DNA of 39,204 nt from Chloroflexota bacterium (GCA_022572465.1 JACZVV010000017.1:1-39204), one strand, 5' to 3'. Numbered from the stretch's first letter, positions 25,838-35,960 are shown. Notes: a model not told the origin generated them from the letters alone. Translations and numbers: made by a program.

Positions 25838-26212
25838 ATGTCCTATAAAGGCAAGACGCAGATCACGTTCATTATCGTTGCCCCGCCGGACCAGGTCGCC
25901 GAGGGAGACCGGTTCTTCAAGAGCCACGCACCGTGGATAGAGAAGACTCATCACCGCAACGGAGACAAGGCCCTTCTTCAGTACACCGTTTCGAAAGCGC
26001 CGGAATTGAAGAACCCGATGGACCCGAACTCTGGCACCACGGGCAACACCTGCTTCATCCTCAACGAGTACTACGAGTCGGAGGCGGGCGTCGCCGACCA
26101 TTTCGAGCAGGCCGGGTCGAGTTGGCAGGACTTCCCGGCCTTCGGCAAGTGGATGGAGAAGTGCAAGGCGACGGTGATTCCCGCCGCCCCCGTGTTCAAC
26201 GCTCTCTGGTGA
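25838..26212 (+). CDS. Small uncharacterised protein, possible alpha-beta barrel
   Basis: 124-residue soluble protein, not recognised with confidence. It begins with a beta strand (KTQITFIIVAPP), followed by a helix with SHAPWIEKTHHR, a second strand (ALLQYTVSK), and CFILNEYYES and FGKWMEKCKATVIPA later. The order of strands and helices could suit a dimeric ferredoxin-like (ABM/Dabb) fold. A strong AAAGGAG site precedes the ATG. It stands alone, about 100 bases after the OsmC-like gene, behind the inverted repeat at 25759-25783. Confidence 0.7.
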   Translation: MSYKGKTQITFIIVAPPDQVAEGDRFFKSHAPWIEKTHHRNGDKALLQYTVSKAPELKNPMDPNSGTTGNTCFILNEYYESEAGVADHFEQAGSSWQDFPAFGKWMEKCKATVIPAAPVFNALW

Positions 26213-26441
26213 ACCGCCGTCCGCCGGGTTGCGCGAAGCCCGCGTCTCAACCTGTTGCGCTCCCAACGGCCCCTAGCGTGTGGTAGCGGCTCCCAACCAG
26301 GACGTTAGAAAATCGGTTAGCGGAAACGTCTGGTCGAACCGGGAGGCAGGGGGAAGGGTCGGACCAGACCACCGCCTCCGGCGTCCACGTCGGCGCCGCT
26401 CGACCTATGCGAACGGTTGACACGATCTTGGTGTGCGGGAC

Positions 26442-27890
<1,449 letters not shown>

Positions 27891-28227
27891 TTATGGTGTG
27901 CCGCCGGTCGGGTCGTCCGACTCATTGGGATTCGCAGCCTTGCAGAGATCGCGTTTGGTGGTTGCCGGTGGAGCGTCAGGGTCTGTGCCAGGCTCTGTGA
28001 TCGCGTCCTCCAGCGCATCCAGGACGTCGTCCGACTGGCCACCCGAGCCCTCGCGTTTGCTGCCCCCCTGGAAAGGTTTCGCGCTTTCGTTGTCAGTGCT
28101 AGGGCCAATCTCGTCATCTAACAGATGACTTATGCCTGGGGGGGGCAGCCGTAGGCGACCCCCCGGTCGTCAGGAACGCCAGGGGCAGCAACACGCCGAT
28201 CATCATTCCCACGATGAGCTTCCATAT
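27891..28227 (-). pseudogene. Broken or phase-variable small secreted protein gene
   Basis: Read on the minus strand from 28227, the frame gives a signal-peptide-like IWKLIVGMMIGVLLPLAFL, then TTGGSPTAAPP. After a run of eight C (eight G on the plus strand, 28138-28145) the frame meets a stop. If the run had seven bases, the frame would continue into an acidic, Gly/Ser/Asp-rich segment ending at TAA 27893-27891 (about 111 residues in all, one Cys). A GGGAGG site is correctly spaced, but the start codon position is ATA. Either the gene is decayed, or it is switched by the homopolymer, or the assembly has an indel. Confidence 0.4.
28140..28164. other. GC-rich hairpin within the broken gene
   Basis: GGGGGG-CA-GCC-GTA-GGC-GA-CCCCCC forms a near-perfect 25-base hairpin. 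It coincides with the homopolymer run that breaks the reading frame, so polymerase slippage here is plausible. Confidence 0.5.
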
Positions 28228-28803
28228 GGTCCGTCCTCCCTCACGATCGTTGTTCGTCTACGTGACATCAACCCGGGCGCCTTGGGATATTCGGCTGCGC
28301 AGGCCCCCAAGTGTGCGCAAGGATACGGATTGCTGTGCCGCTGTCTAATCACCCGTGCGGGTGACACTGAGAGCCTTCAGGGCAAGCACCTTGAGGACGC
28401 GATCCGGCTGATCGAGTGACCAGTGGGCCGCCCACGAGGGGGCGAGGGGCCACGGATGAGCCCCGAGAGCGCTATCAAGCATCACCCGCCGGCCAGCAGA
28501 ACGCGAGCGACCTGGAGGGCCGGCTGCATTGTGTGGCTGAGGACGGGCTCGATGGTCAAAGGCGGGGACGCTGGGCGTCAGATCACGATTGACGGCGCTG
28601 GAAGGTGGGGGTATGGTTCAGCCCATCACCGATGCAGCATCAATCAGGGTCCCAGCAGTGTGAAATGGGAAATCCCGGTTTGATGGTGGATCGGGGTTGA
28701 CCGCGACGCTGGCGAAAACTAGACTCGAACCTGCCGGTCGACGGCCTCGAGGACGGCGCCAGACGCTCCCTCCGGCGTGTCATCCCGCTCCGTGTCAAAG
28801 CCA
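28228..28803. other. 576-bp region without a recognised gene, contains repeat copy B
   Basis: The only structure I can support is the promoter/leader repeat at 28574-28680. Open frames here have no recognisable domain or good ribosome binding site. Confidence 0.4.
28574..28680 (+). repeat. Promoter/leader repeat, copy B
   Basis: Contains TTGACG (28589), a 17-base spacer and TATGGT (28612), followed by CAGCCCATCACCG and ATCAGGGTCCCAGCAG. It aligns without gaps to copy A from the -35 through the leader. The nearest downstream gene is the TPR protein at 28804, 124 bases on. Confidence 0.65.
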
Positions 28804-29355
28804 ATGGTTAACCAGCATCGTCACGACCCCTCCATCCCACGCGCTCGCGATCTCGACGAGGCCGTGGTCCGGCTCCAGGCCCAGCTCGCCGCGCTGACCC
28901 AGGCCATCGAGGCGGACCCCGCCGACGCTAAGGCGTGGCTCGCCCGAGGCGTGGTCCACGGCCAGCTCGCCGAACCCGAAAAGGCGATCGAGGACTTTAG
29001 CGAGGCGATCAACCTCGACGGCGCCGACGCCGAGGCCTATTACAACAGGGGCGTCGCCTACGCACACTTTCACCTTCCAATCAGGGCAATCGACGATTTT
29101 ACGGAAGCGATTCGTATCGACCCCCGCCACGTGGACGCGTGGAATAACCGGGCCGCCGCATCCCTGGAGATGGGCCGGTACGAGCCGGCCATCGCCGACG
29201 CCGGGCAGGCGCTGCGGCTTAACGACAAGTCGCCGACGGCCTACGCCATCCGCGCCAGCGCTTTCAACGAGACGGGACGCAAGGCAGAGGCCCAGGCCGA
29301 CATCCAGATGGCGCGCAAGCTCTCCCTCTCCCCCAACGTCACCCGCAGCCCCTGA
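28804..29355 (+). CDS. TPR repeat protein
   Basis: 183-residue protein with about four tetratricopeptide repeats between residues 30 and 170. Typical TPR residues recur: AKAWLARGVVHGQLAEPEKA, AEAYYNRGVAYAHF, VDAWNNRAAASLEMGRYEPA and PTAYAIRASAFNETG. No signal peptide or other domain is seen, so a cytoplasmic protein-protein scaffold is likely. The start is uncertain: the ATG at 28804 has a weak ribosome site, and a GTG at 28777 would add nine residues. It follows repeat copy B. Confidence 0.75.
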   Translation: MVNQHRHDPSIPRARDLDEAVVRLQAQLAALTQAIEADPADAKAWLARGVVHGQLAEPEKAIEDFSEAINLDGADAEAYYNRGVAYAHFHLPIRAIDDFTEAIRIDPRHVDAWNNRAAASLEMGRYEPAIADAGQALRLNDKSPTAYAIRASAFNETGRKAEAQADIQMARKLSLSPNVTRSP

Positions 29356-29439
29356 CTCGGCCCGCCTCGCAGCTATGCTGCGCTCGCTCCGTTCGTGCTC
29401 TTGGGCCTTGCCGTAGGGGTCGGCTTCGCGTGTACCAGG

Positions 29440-29545
29440 GAGTCGGATCGCGATCGACCACGTTGGAGGCCGGGGTATGGTTCAGCCGAAAACCGTCGCG
29501 CCGTAAATCAGGGTGCCAGCAGTCTCAAATGGGAATTGTCGCATG
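29440..29545 (+). repeat. Promoter/leader repeat, copy C (upstream of the broken gene at 29608)
   Basis: The most diverged copy: TCGACC (29454), a 16-base spacer and TATGGT (29476), then CAGCC...ACCG...AATCAGGGTGCCAGCAG and AAATGGGAAT. It lies 62 bases upstream of the ATG of the small broken gene, on the same strand. Confidence 0.6.
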
Positions 29546-29607
29546 AAACGCGAGTCCTGGACGAGCTTCGTGATGCGGAGTGACCCAACAGAAAAGGAGT
29601 GTACTGT

Positions 29608-29800
29608 ATGAAATTCCTGACCATGAGTAGGCCCCGAGGCAACGTACCGCCGGAAGCCGGAGCCGAATTCTTACAGGCGTTTAAGGACTGGGTCTAGCGC
29701 CCAGATCAAAGATGGGGCCGTGGATTTTGTGTATGGCTTCCCACGGGATGGAGGCGTGGCCGCGTGGGCTCACCAGAGATCGCCAGGACTGGCGAGGTGA
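29608..29800 (+). pseudogene. Frameshifted, truncated small-protein gene
   Basis: AAAAGGAG precedes an ATG opening MKFLTMSRPRGNVPPEAG...FKDWV, 29 codons before a TAG at 29695-29697. In the +1 frame the protein resumes as AQIKDGAVDFVYGFPRDGGVAAWAH and ends at TGA 29798-29800. The two parts read as one small protein (like MKFLVxxRPR... muconolactone-isomerase-type families from general recall) broken by an indel. It also looks shortened at the C-terminus, ending just before the tRNA. It has a good ribosome site and a leader repeat, so the loss may be recent. Confidence 0.6.
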
Positions 29801-29810
29801 GATTTGGTGC

Positions 29811-29885
29811 TGGAGCGGAAGACGGGATTCGAACCCGTGACCCTCTCCTTGGCAAGGAGATGCTCTACCACTGAGCCACTTCCGC
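29811..29885 (-). tRNA. tRNA-Gly (GCC anticodon)
   Basis: On the minus strand: acceptor GCGGAAG pairs with CTTCCGC, the D arm carries GGCTCAGTGGTAGAGC, the anticodon stem CTCCT/AGGAG encloses a loop with GCC, and the T arm carries GGGTTCGAATCCC. The 3' CCA is encoded (29811-29813). The mature body is 29814-29885, 72 bases plus CCA. No intron or mispaired stem is seen. Confidence 0.95.
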
Positions 29886-29956
29886 TCGTCCGGGGCCGGC
29901 AGCCCCGCGCGCGCCGTCTGTCCGGGACACGATCGTCACGCGGCGGCATCGAGCCA

Positions 29957-29986
29957 ACTATAGCACGGCCTCGTCATGTGCGCCAA
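29957..29986 (-). promoter_or_regulatory. Predicted promoter for tRNA-Gly
   Basis: On the minus strand TTGGCG, an 18-base spacer and TATAGT (5 of 6), with TGC directly before the -10 (extended -10). It lies about 70 bases upstream of the tRNA 5' end. Confidence 0.5.
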
Positions 29987-30033
29987 CCGGGGGGATAGGT
30001 CAAAAAACCCACTGGGATTAGGTTAGAAGACCC

Positions 30034-30063
30034 TTTACAGACCATCGGAGGCGTTCCTATAAT
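30034..30063 (+). promoter_or_regulatory. Predicted sigma70-type promoter for the acyl-CoA synthetase
   Basis: TTTACA (5 of 6), an 18-base spacer and a perfect TATAAT, about 70 bases upstream of the ATG at 30132. One of the best promoter matches in the window. Confidence 0.6.
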
Positions 30064-30131
30064 TCCGTACACTCCGTTTGCCTCCGACCGGTCGGGTTGG
30101 GGTCAGGAATCGCTCGATCAGGAGGTGTTGC

Positions 30132-31730
30132 ATGGCGGCCCCGGCCCAGCGGCCCTCGATCAGCCCGTACGCCAAGCATCCGGTCCAGGAGATCGTCAGC
30201 CGATCGGCGGCCCGCTGGGGCTCGAAGACGGCGGTCATCGACGGCGAGCGCCGGCTCACGTTCACCGAGCTCGAAGAGCAGGCAAAACGTTTCGCGGGGG
30301 CTCTCCACGGCATGGGGATCGCCAAGGGCGACCGGGTGGCCATCCTCGCTCCCAACTGCGCCGAATATGTCGTCGCCTTCCACGGCATTTGCACCGTCGG
30401 AGCGGTGGTGACGACGTTGAACCCCAGCTACCGGGAGCGGGAGATCGAGTTCCAGCTCAAGGACTCGGCGCCCAGGGCGCTCATCGTCGCCGAGCCGCTG
30501 TACGCGCTGGCCGCGGCCGTCCTCCCATCGGTGCAGAGCGTCGAAAAGGTCATCGTCATCGGCGACGCGCCTGCAGGGGACGCGCTGTCGTTCCACAAGC
30601 TCGTGGCGGAGCACGGACCTCCCCCTCGTGAGGTCGAGATCGACCCCGATACCGACCTGGCCGTGCTGCCGTACTCCAGCGGGACCACCGGCCTCCCCAA
30701 GGGCGTGATGCTGACGCATACGAATCTGGTGGCCAACGTTCAGCAGTTCCTATACGGCGCCTCGGCCTTGTTCACCGAAGACGACGTGGTGCAGGTGCAC
30801 CTGCCGATGTACCACATCTACGGCATGAACGTGCTGATGAACGGCTCCATCGCCGCGGGCGCGACCCAGGTGCTCATGCCGCGGTTCGATATGGCACAGT
30901 GTTTGACACTCATCGCCGAGCACAAGATCACCGCCCTGTACACCGTGCCGCCGGTGATCCTCGGCCTCGTCAACCTGCCCAGCATGATCGACATCGATCT
31001 CCCCAGCGCTCTCTCGACCGTACGCTATTGCTTTTCTGGCGCGGCGCCCTTGTCGGCCGATCTCACGCAACGATTCGAGGAGGTCACCGGCGTCACCTTG
31101 GTCCAAGGGTACGGGTTGACCGAGACAAGCCCCGTGACCAACGCTGATTTCGCCGAAATCGAGCTTCGCCGGGCCGGATCGGTCGGCCCTAGCCTACCCG
31201 ACACCGACGAGAAGGTGGTCGACCTGGACGCAGGCAAACGAGAGCTGCCCCGTGGCGAGGTCGGCGAGCTGATTGTCCGTGGCCCGCAGGTCATGAAAGG
31301 GTACTGGAACAATCCTGAGGCCACCGCCGAAACGATCCGCGACGGTTGGCTCCACACCGGCGACATGGCCACGATGGATGAAGAAGGGTACGTCTATATC
31401 GTCGACCGCAAGAAAGAGCTGATCAAATACAAGGGCTTTCAGGTTCCGCCGGCGGAGCTGGAGGCCCTGCTTTTGGAGCATCCCGCGATAACCGACGCGG
31501 CGGTCGTGGGCAAGCCCGACGAAGAGGCCGGCGAGCTCCCGAAAGCCTACGTGGTGACCAAAGGCCCGGACGTCACGGCCGACGAGATCATGGAGTTCGT
31601 CGCCGAGCGCGTCGCGGGCTTCAAGAAGATTCGAGAGGTGGAGTTCATCGACGAGATCCCCAAGAACCCCTCGGGGAAGATCCTTCGCCGGGTCCTGGTA
31701 GACCAGGAGCGGGAGCGGGCCCGCGGTTAA
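30132..31730 (+). CDS. Acyl-CoA synthetase (4-coumarate:CoA ligase-like, AMP-forming)
   Basis: 532-residue ANL-superfamily ligase with all core motifs: YSSGTTGLPKGVMLTH (A3, ATP binding), YGLTETSPV (A5), GWLHTGDMA with KYKGFQVPPAELE (A7/A8), and the catalytic Lys in NPSGKILRR (A10). It activates a carboxylic acid to acyl-AMP and then acyl-CoA. Similarity to 4-coumarate:CoA ligases suggests an aromatic or medium-chain acid. It starts at the ATG at 30132 with GGAGG seven bases before. It precedes a LIV-type importer by about 100 bases, so the imported acid may be its substrate. Confidence 0.92.
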   Translation: MAAPAQRPSISPYAKHPVQEIVSRSAARWGSKTAVIDGERRLTFTELEEQAKRFAGALHGMGIAKGDRVAILAPNCAEYVVAFHGICTVGAVVTTLNPSYREREIEFQLKDSAPRALIVAEPLYALAAAVLPSVQSVEKVIVIGDAPAGDALSFHKLVAEHGPPPREVEIDPDTDLAVLPYSSGTTGLPKGVMLTHTNLVANVQQFLYGASALFTEDDVVQVHLPMYHIYGMNVLMNGSIAAGATQVLMPRFDMAQCLTLIAEHKITALYTVPPVILGLVNLPSMIDIDLPSALSTVRYCFSGAAPLSADLTQRFEEVTGVTLVQGYGLTETSPVTNADFAEIELRRAGSVGPSLPDTDEKVVDLDAGKRELPRGEVGELIVRGPQVMKGYWNNPEATAETIRDGWLHTGDMATMDEEGYVYIVDRKKELIKYKGFQVPPAELEALLLEHPAITDAAVVGKPDEEAGELPKAYVVTKGPDVTADEIMEFVAERVAGFKKIREVEFIDEIPKNPSGKILRRVLVDQERERARG

Positions 31731-31773
31731 ACGCTAGACGGACACCGGAGGCGCAAACCATGAACGCTGTAGT

Positions 31774-31802
31774 TTGACGTCTGTCGTACCCTTATCAATA
31801 AC
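31774..31802 (+). promoter_or_regulatory. Predicted promoter for the ABC importer operon
   Basis: TTGACG (5 of 6), a 17-base spacer and AATAAC (4 of 6), about 35 bases upstream of the substrate-binding-protein start, in the gap after the acyl-CoA synthetase. It would allow the importer to be transcribed separately. Confidence 0.45.
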
Positions 31803-31836
31803 GATGTGTCGCTGACAAAAGAGGAGGAGAGGCGTG

Positions 31837-33102
31837 ATGAACATCCGACGAATTGGGGTGCTGTTGCCCGTGTTGCTGATCGTGGGACTGGTGGTGGCGG
31901 CCTGTGGAGGAGGAGGGGCAACGCCGACGCCCAGGGTGGTGGAAGTTGTGGCGACGCCTACGCCCGCCGGGCCGCCGATCAAGGTCGGCATTCCCTACGG
32001 ACTGAGCAGCATCGCCAGCGTCTATACGCGAGGCGCGGTCAAGGGCCATAACCTGGCCGTTGCCGAAATCAACGCCGCCGGCGGTGTTCTGGGCCGGCCC
32101 TTCGAGCTGGTGGTGCGGGAGACCAACCTGCGCCCCGACATCGCGGTCCAGGTCGTCCAGCAAATGGTCGATGGCGGCGTAGAATTCATCGTAGGCACCA
32201 TCAGCAGCGGCGTGGCCCAGGCCATCTCTGGTTTCGCCAAGGATAACAAGATCATCTTCATCGACACCATCGCGCAGGCCTCGGGCACCACGGCGGAGGC
32301 AGGCCATCGTTACGTCTTCCGCATCACGTCCGACACCGTTATCGTGGGTCGCGCCTCGGCGGTGGTCATGGCCCAGCGGCCAGAGACCAAGTACGTCACC
32401 ATCGGCCCGGACTACTCCTTCGGCCACGACGCCGTCGACGACTTCCTGGATAAGCTCCGCGAGCTCAAGCCGGAAGTCCAGGTGGTGAACCAGCTCTGGC
32501 CCAGCCTGTTGAATCCCGACTACACCACCTTCATCAACACTATCCTGGAGTCCGAGCCGGAGGTGGTCTACGCTTCGCTGTGGGGCGGCGACCTGATCAA
32601 CTTCATCCGGCAGGCCATCCCATTCGGGTTCTTCGACGAGATAACCCTGGTGACCTACAACTTGGACCTGGACATCCTCCAGGCCCTGGGCAAGAATCTG
32701 CCGGACGGGATCATCGCTGGCTCAGGCTTTCCCTGGTACAGCCTGACGACGCCCGAGGTCACCGAATTCGTCGACAAGTACTTCGATGCAACCGGCGAGT
32801 TCCCGGTGGTCGGCTCGGTTTTGGGGTACAACTCCATGTACGCGCTGAAAGCCGCCATCGAAAAGGCTGGGACTACGGAGACCGAGGCCGTGGTGGACGC
32901 CCTGTCGGGGTTGACCTGGGCAACGCCGACGGGTAACGTGACGATCCGTGCGTTGGACAACCAGGCGGACCCCATGGTCTGGATCGGCACCAGCACGCAG
33001 AGCGACGACTTCCCCTTCCCGATCCTGACGGACCTCGTCGCTGTGCCGGGCAGCGACGTGATGCTCAGCGAGGCCGAAGTCCTGGCCCGCCGCGCCCAGT
33101 AG
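31837..33102 (+). CDS. LIV-type ABC transporter substrate-binding lipoprotein
   Basis: 421-residue periplasmic-binding protein of type 1 (Peripla_BP_6). The N-terminal signal sequence LLPVLLIVGLVVAAC has a lipobox with C23, so it is membrane-anchored. A Pro/Thr linker follows (ATPTPRVVEVVATPTP), then the mature domain from IKVGIPYGLSSIASVYTRG. Ligands in this family include branched-chain amino acids, amides, urea and aromatic acids. GAGGAGGAGAGGC precedes the start; an in-frame GTG at 31834 is the only close alternative. It heads the importer operon and is followed by a strong hairpin. Confidence 0.9.
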   Translation: MNIRRIGVLLPVLLIVGLVVAACGGGGATPTPRVVEVVATPTPAGPPIKVGIPYGLSSIASVYTRGAVKGHNLAVAEINAAGGVLGRPFELVVRETNLRPDIAVQVVQQMVDGGVEFIVGTISSGVAQAISGFAKDNKIIFIDTIAQASGTTAEAGHRYVFRITSDTVIVGRASAVVMAQRPETKYVTIGPDYSFGHDAVDDFLDKLRELKPEVQVVNQLWPSLLNPDYTTFINTILESEPEVVYASLWGGDLINFIRQAIPFGFFDEITLVTYNLDLDILQALGKNLPDGIIAGSGFPWYSLTTPEVTEFVDKYFDATGEFPVVGSVLGYNSMYALKAAIEKAGTTETEAVVDALSGLTWATPTGNVTIRALDNQADPMVWIGTSTQSDDFPFPILTDLVAVPGSDVMLSEAEVLARRAQ

Positions 33103-33129
33103 CAGCCGCGTAGGTGACGGAAAGAAGCC

Positions 33130-33176
33130 AAGACCGGGCCCGGGTGCCGCCTTCAGGGCGGCTCGGGTCCGGTCTT
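33130..33176 (+). terminator. Intercistronic hairpin between binding protein and permease
   Basis: AAGACCGG...CCGGTCTT encloses further pairs up to GCCGCC-TTCA-GGGCGG, a 47-base near-perfect hairpin with no T tract. Such hairpins after binding-protein genes usually stabilise that part of the mRNA or attenuate transcription of the permease genes, giving excess binding protein. Confidence 0.6.
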
Positions 33177-33190
33177 GATAGTGGCGTGCC

Positions 33191-34114
33191 ATGATAGCGA
33201 GCCTCTCCACGTTCGGAGATTGCGTCACCGATGGCGCATGCCTGGTCAACACCGGCCTCAGCGGCCTCTCGGTGGCGATGGTCCTATTCCTCATCGCCTC
33301 GGGGCTCACGTTGATCTTCGGGGTGCTGAGGATCGTCAACTTCGCCCACGGCACGCTGTACATGCTGGGCGCCTTCGCCGCCTACTGGGTCGTCTCCCGC
33401 ATGGGCGGCACCGATGGCAACTTCTGGATCGCGCTGGCCGTCGCGCCCCTGGTGGTCGCCGGCATCGGCGGCCTGGTGGAGGTGCTGCTGCTGCGCCGCA
33501 TCTATGGCCGGCCCCAGTACCTCCAGTTCCTGCTCACCTTCGGTCTGATCCTCCTCGCCGCCGACGTGGTGCGCCTCACCTTCGGCACCGAGTTCAAGCT
33601 CATCAGCGGGCCCGGTCCTCTCTCGGGTTCCGTCTCGATCCTCGGCCGGCCGTTTCCTGAATACAACTTGTTCCTGATCGGGCTGGCCATCGCCGTCGCT
33701 GTGGGCCTGTGGCTGATGTTGCAGCGGACGAGATTGGGCCGGACGATCCGGGCCGCCGCCTCGGACCGGGAGATGACCAGCGCCCTGGGCGTCAACGTCG
33801 GCCTGTTGTTCACGGTCGTGTTCATGCTCGGCGCGGGTCTGGGAGGGCTGGGCGGCGCCTTGGACGCCGGGCGTCCGGTGACGATCCACCCCATCATGGA
33901 TGTGGAACGGGTGCTTCAGTCCTTTATCGTCGTCGTCATCGGCGGGTTGGGCAGCGTCGGAGGCGCGTTGTTGGGCGCCCTCATCATCGCCCAGGTCTCC
34001 GCCTTCGGGATCCTGCTGCTGCCGCAGTTTTCCGCCGCGTTCGCCTTCGTCATCATGGCCGCGGTCCTTCTGGTGCGGCCATGGGGTCTGTTTGGCCGGC
34101 CGCTGGAGGAGTGA
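33191..34114 (+). CDS. livH: LIV-type ABC transporter permease, LivH-like
   Basis: 307-residue inner-membrane permease with about eight hydrophobic segments. Family features: GLTLIFGVLRIVNFAHGTLYMLGA near the N-terminus and VVIGGLGSVGGALLGALIIAQV near the C-terminus, the coupling region that contacts the ATPases. The N-terminal periplasmic stretch (FGDCVTDGACLVNTGL) contains two Cys that could form a disulphide. The ATG at 33191 lies 15 bases after the hairpin. The operon order K-H-M-G-F is the standard one for branched-chain-type importers. Confidence 0.93.
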   Translation: MIASLSTFGDCVTDGACLVNTGLSGLSVAMVLFLIASGLTLIFGVLRIVNFAHGTLYMLGAFAAYWVVSRMGGTDGNFWIALAVAPLVVAGIGGLVEVLLLRRIYGRPQYLQFLLTFGLILLAADVVRLTFGTEFKLISGPGPLSGSVSILGRPFPEYNLFLIGLAIAVAVGLWLMLQRTRLGRTIRAAASDREMTSALGVNVGLLFTVVFMLGAGLGGLGGALDAGRPVTIHPIMDVERVLQSFIVVVIGGLGSVGGALLGALIIAQVSAFGILLLPQFSAAFAFVIMAAVLLVRPWGLFGRPLEE

Positions 34115-34117
34115 ACC

Positions 34118-35236
34118 ATGGCCTCGTCGCGTCTGACCGGAGGGGCCTGGGGCCGAGCGTTGACGTGGGGCCCGCTTCCCTTCCTGGTGGTTGTGGCGCT
34201 GCTGGTGGCGGCGCCGGTCCTGGTTTCCGACTCCAACGTCTTCCTGCTGACGGGGATCCTCATCTGGGCCATCTTCGCCATAAGCTACAACCTCCTGTTG
34301 GGCTATACCGGCGTGGTCTCCCTGGGGCATGCCGCGTTTTTTGGCATCGGTGGCTACACCGTCGCCCTGATCCTGGTCAAGACCGGCTTGCCCTTTGTCG
34401 TCGCGTTCGTCGCCGCGCCGCTGGTGGCGGCGGGCGCTGCCCTGATCATGGGCGCTTTGGCCCTGCGCCTGGCCGCCATCTACTTCGCTCTCTTCACCCT
34501 GGCCGTCGGCCAGATCGTCTGGTCGGTGGCCAATAAATGGACCGATTTCACCGGCGGCGACAACGGCCTCAACGTGTCCGCCGCTGCCATTCCCGACCTC
34601 ATTTCTTCCCGGGTGGAGTTTTATTTCTTCACCCTGGTCCTGGCACTGTTCGCGGCGGCGATCCTCTACATGGTGGTGAACTCGCCCTTTGGCTTCACGC
34701 TCCGGGCGATTCGGGAGAACTCGAACCGTGTGGAGTTCGTGGGCATACCCGTGCGGCGCTATAAGCTCCTGGCCTTTGTCATCTCGGGCCTGTTCACCGG
34801 CCTGGCCGGATCGCTGCTGGCCCTCCACACGAATTTTGTTCACCCGGAAAATCTTTTCTGGCTCCGCACCGCGGAGGTGCTGCTGATGGTGCTCCTCGGA
34901 GGGTTCCACATCTTCTGGGGGCCTGCGCTGGGGGCCGGCGTCTTTCTCTATCTGGAAAACCAGGTCAGGAATAATCCGTACGATCAAACGCTGGCCCTGA
35001 CCGGCCTCGCCATCGGTGGCCTGGCCGTCGTCGTGGCGATACTCTTTCCACTCGGGATAGGAGGCCTCCTTCAGTTGGCCGGGCGTATGGCCGGCGGCGT
35101 TGGCGGGGAGAGCGGCGCGCAGCCCCCCGGCCCGCAACCGTTGGCTCTGCGGTGGCGCACCGCCATCGCAGCCGTGAGGCAGAGGCTCGGCGTAAGGGAC
35201 AAGAGCAGTGGCGGACCAACCGATTCTCAGGGTTGA
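34118..35236 (+). CDS. livM: LIV-type ABC transporter permease, LivM-like
   Basis: 372-residue membrane permease with about nine hydrophobic helices. Characteristic segments are YNLLLGYTGVVSLGHAAFFG, LRAIRENSNRVEFVGIPVRRYK and LLGGFHIFWGPALGAGVF. A hydrophilic C-terminal tail of about 45 residues (GESGAQPPGPQPL...) reaches past the conserved core. It starts three bases after the livH stop, with GGAGGAG in the end of livH. It overlaps livG by 29 bases, so translation is coupled. Confidence 0.92.
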   Translation: MASSRLTGGAWGRALTWGPLPFLVVVALLVAAPVLVSDSNVFLLTGILIWAIFAISYNLLLGYTGVVSLGHAAFFGIGGYTVALILVKTGLPFVVAFVAAPLVAAGAALIMGALALRLAAIYFALFTLAVGQIVWSVANKWTDFTGGDNGLNVSAAAIPDLISSRVEFYFFTLVLALFAAAILYMVVNSPFGFTLRAIRENSNRVEFVGIPVRRYKLLAFVISGLFTGLAGSLLALHTNFVHPENLFWLRTAEVLLMVLLGGFHIFWGPALGAGVFLYLENQVRNNPYDQTLALTGLAIGGLAVVVAILFPLGIGGLLQLAGRMAGGVGGESGAQPPGPQPLALRWRTAIAAVRQRLGVRDKSSGGPTDSQG

Positions 35237-35960
35237 AGGGCTCCGCAAGTCCTTTGGTGGCCTGCGAGCGGTCGACGGCGTCGACCTGTCGGTGGAGACT
35301 GGACAGATCCACGCCATCATCGGACCCAACGGCTCCGGCAAGACCACCTTGTTCAATCTGATAACCGGGCACGTGGCTCCCGATGCCGGCCGGGTCTGGT
35401 TCAACGGGCGAGACATCACCAGGCTGTCTTCCCATGCGTGCTGCCGGAGGGGCATTGCCCGGTCCTTTCAGCGCACCAATATTTTCCCGCGCATGACCGT
35501 CTTCGAAAACGTGCAGGTGTCGGTCTTGGCCAGCCAGGGCAAGTGTCTCAACATGTTCGGGCCGGCCAAGAATATGGTCCGGGATGAGTCGATGGCGATC
35601 CTCGAGAGCGTTGGGCTCGACACCATGGTGTCGTTGCCCAGCGGCGCCCTCTCCCACGGCGACCAGAAGCGCCTGGAGCTGGCCATCGCCCTGGGCAACC
35701 AGCCCAAGCTGCTGCTCCTCGACGAGCCCACAAGCGGCATGTCGCCCCAGGAGACCGCCGACACCATCAAGCTGGTCGAGTCCGTGTGCCGCGATCAAGG
35801 GCTAACGTTGCTCTTCACCGAGCACGACATGAACGTGGTGTTCTCCATCGCCGAGAGAGTGACCGTTCTCCATCAAGGACGGGTTATCGCCTCGGGCACG
35901 CCCCAGGAGGTCCGGGCCGACCCGGAGGCGCAACGGGTCTATCTGGGAGAGCCCGTATGA
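35208..35960 (+). CDS. livG: LIV-type ABC transporter ATPase, LivG-like
   Basis: 250-residue ATP-binding subunit. Walker A GPNGSGKTT, signature LSHGDQKRLELA (Ser-His-Gly in place of the usual SGG), Walker B LLLLDEP, and switch His in FTEHDM. The C-terminal YLGE extension is typical of LivG. It starts at the GTG at 35208 within livM, the conserved N-terminus MADQPILRVEGLRKSFGG supporting this choice. Its stop overlaps the livF start (ATGA). Confidence 0.93.
   Translation: MADQPILRVEGLRKSFGGLRAVDGVDLSVETGQIHAIIGPNGSGKTTLFNLITGHVAPDAGRVWFNGRDITRLSSHACCRRGIARSFQRTNIFPRMTVFENVQVSVLASQGKCLNMFGPAKNMVRDESMAILESVGLDTMVSLPSGALSHGDQKRLELAIALGNQPKLLLLDEPTSGMSPQETADTIKLVESVCRDQGLTLLFTEHDMNVVFSIAERVTVLHQGRVIASGTPQEVRADPEAQRVYLGEPV

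Noticed and set aside
33284-35455. 723-codon open frame on the minus strand
   Set aside because: Antisense to the permease and ATPase genes; a hydrophilic Gln/Asp/Arg-rich composition typical of a shadow frame.
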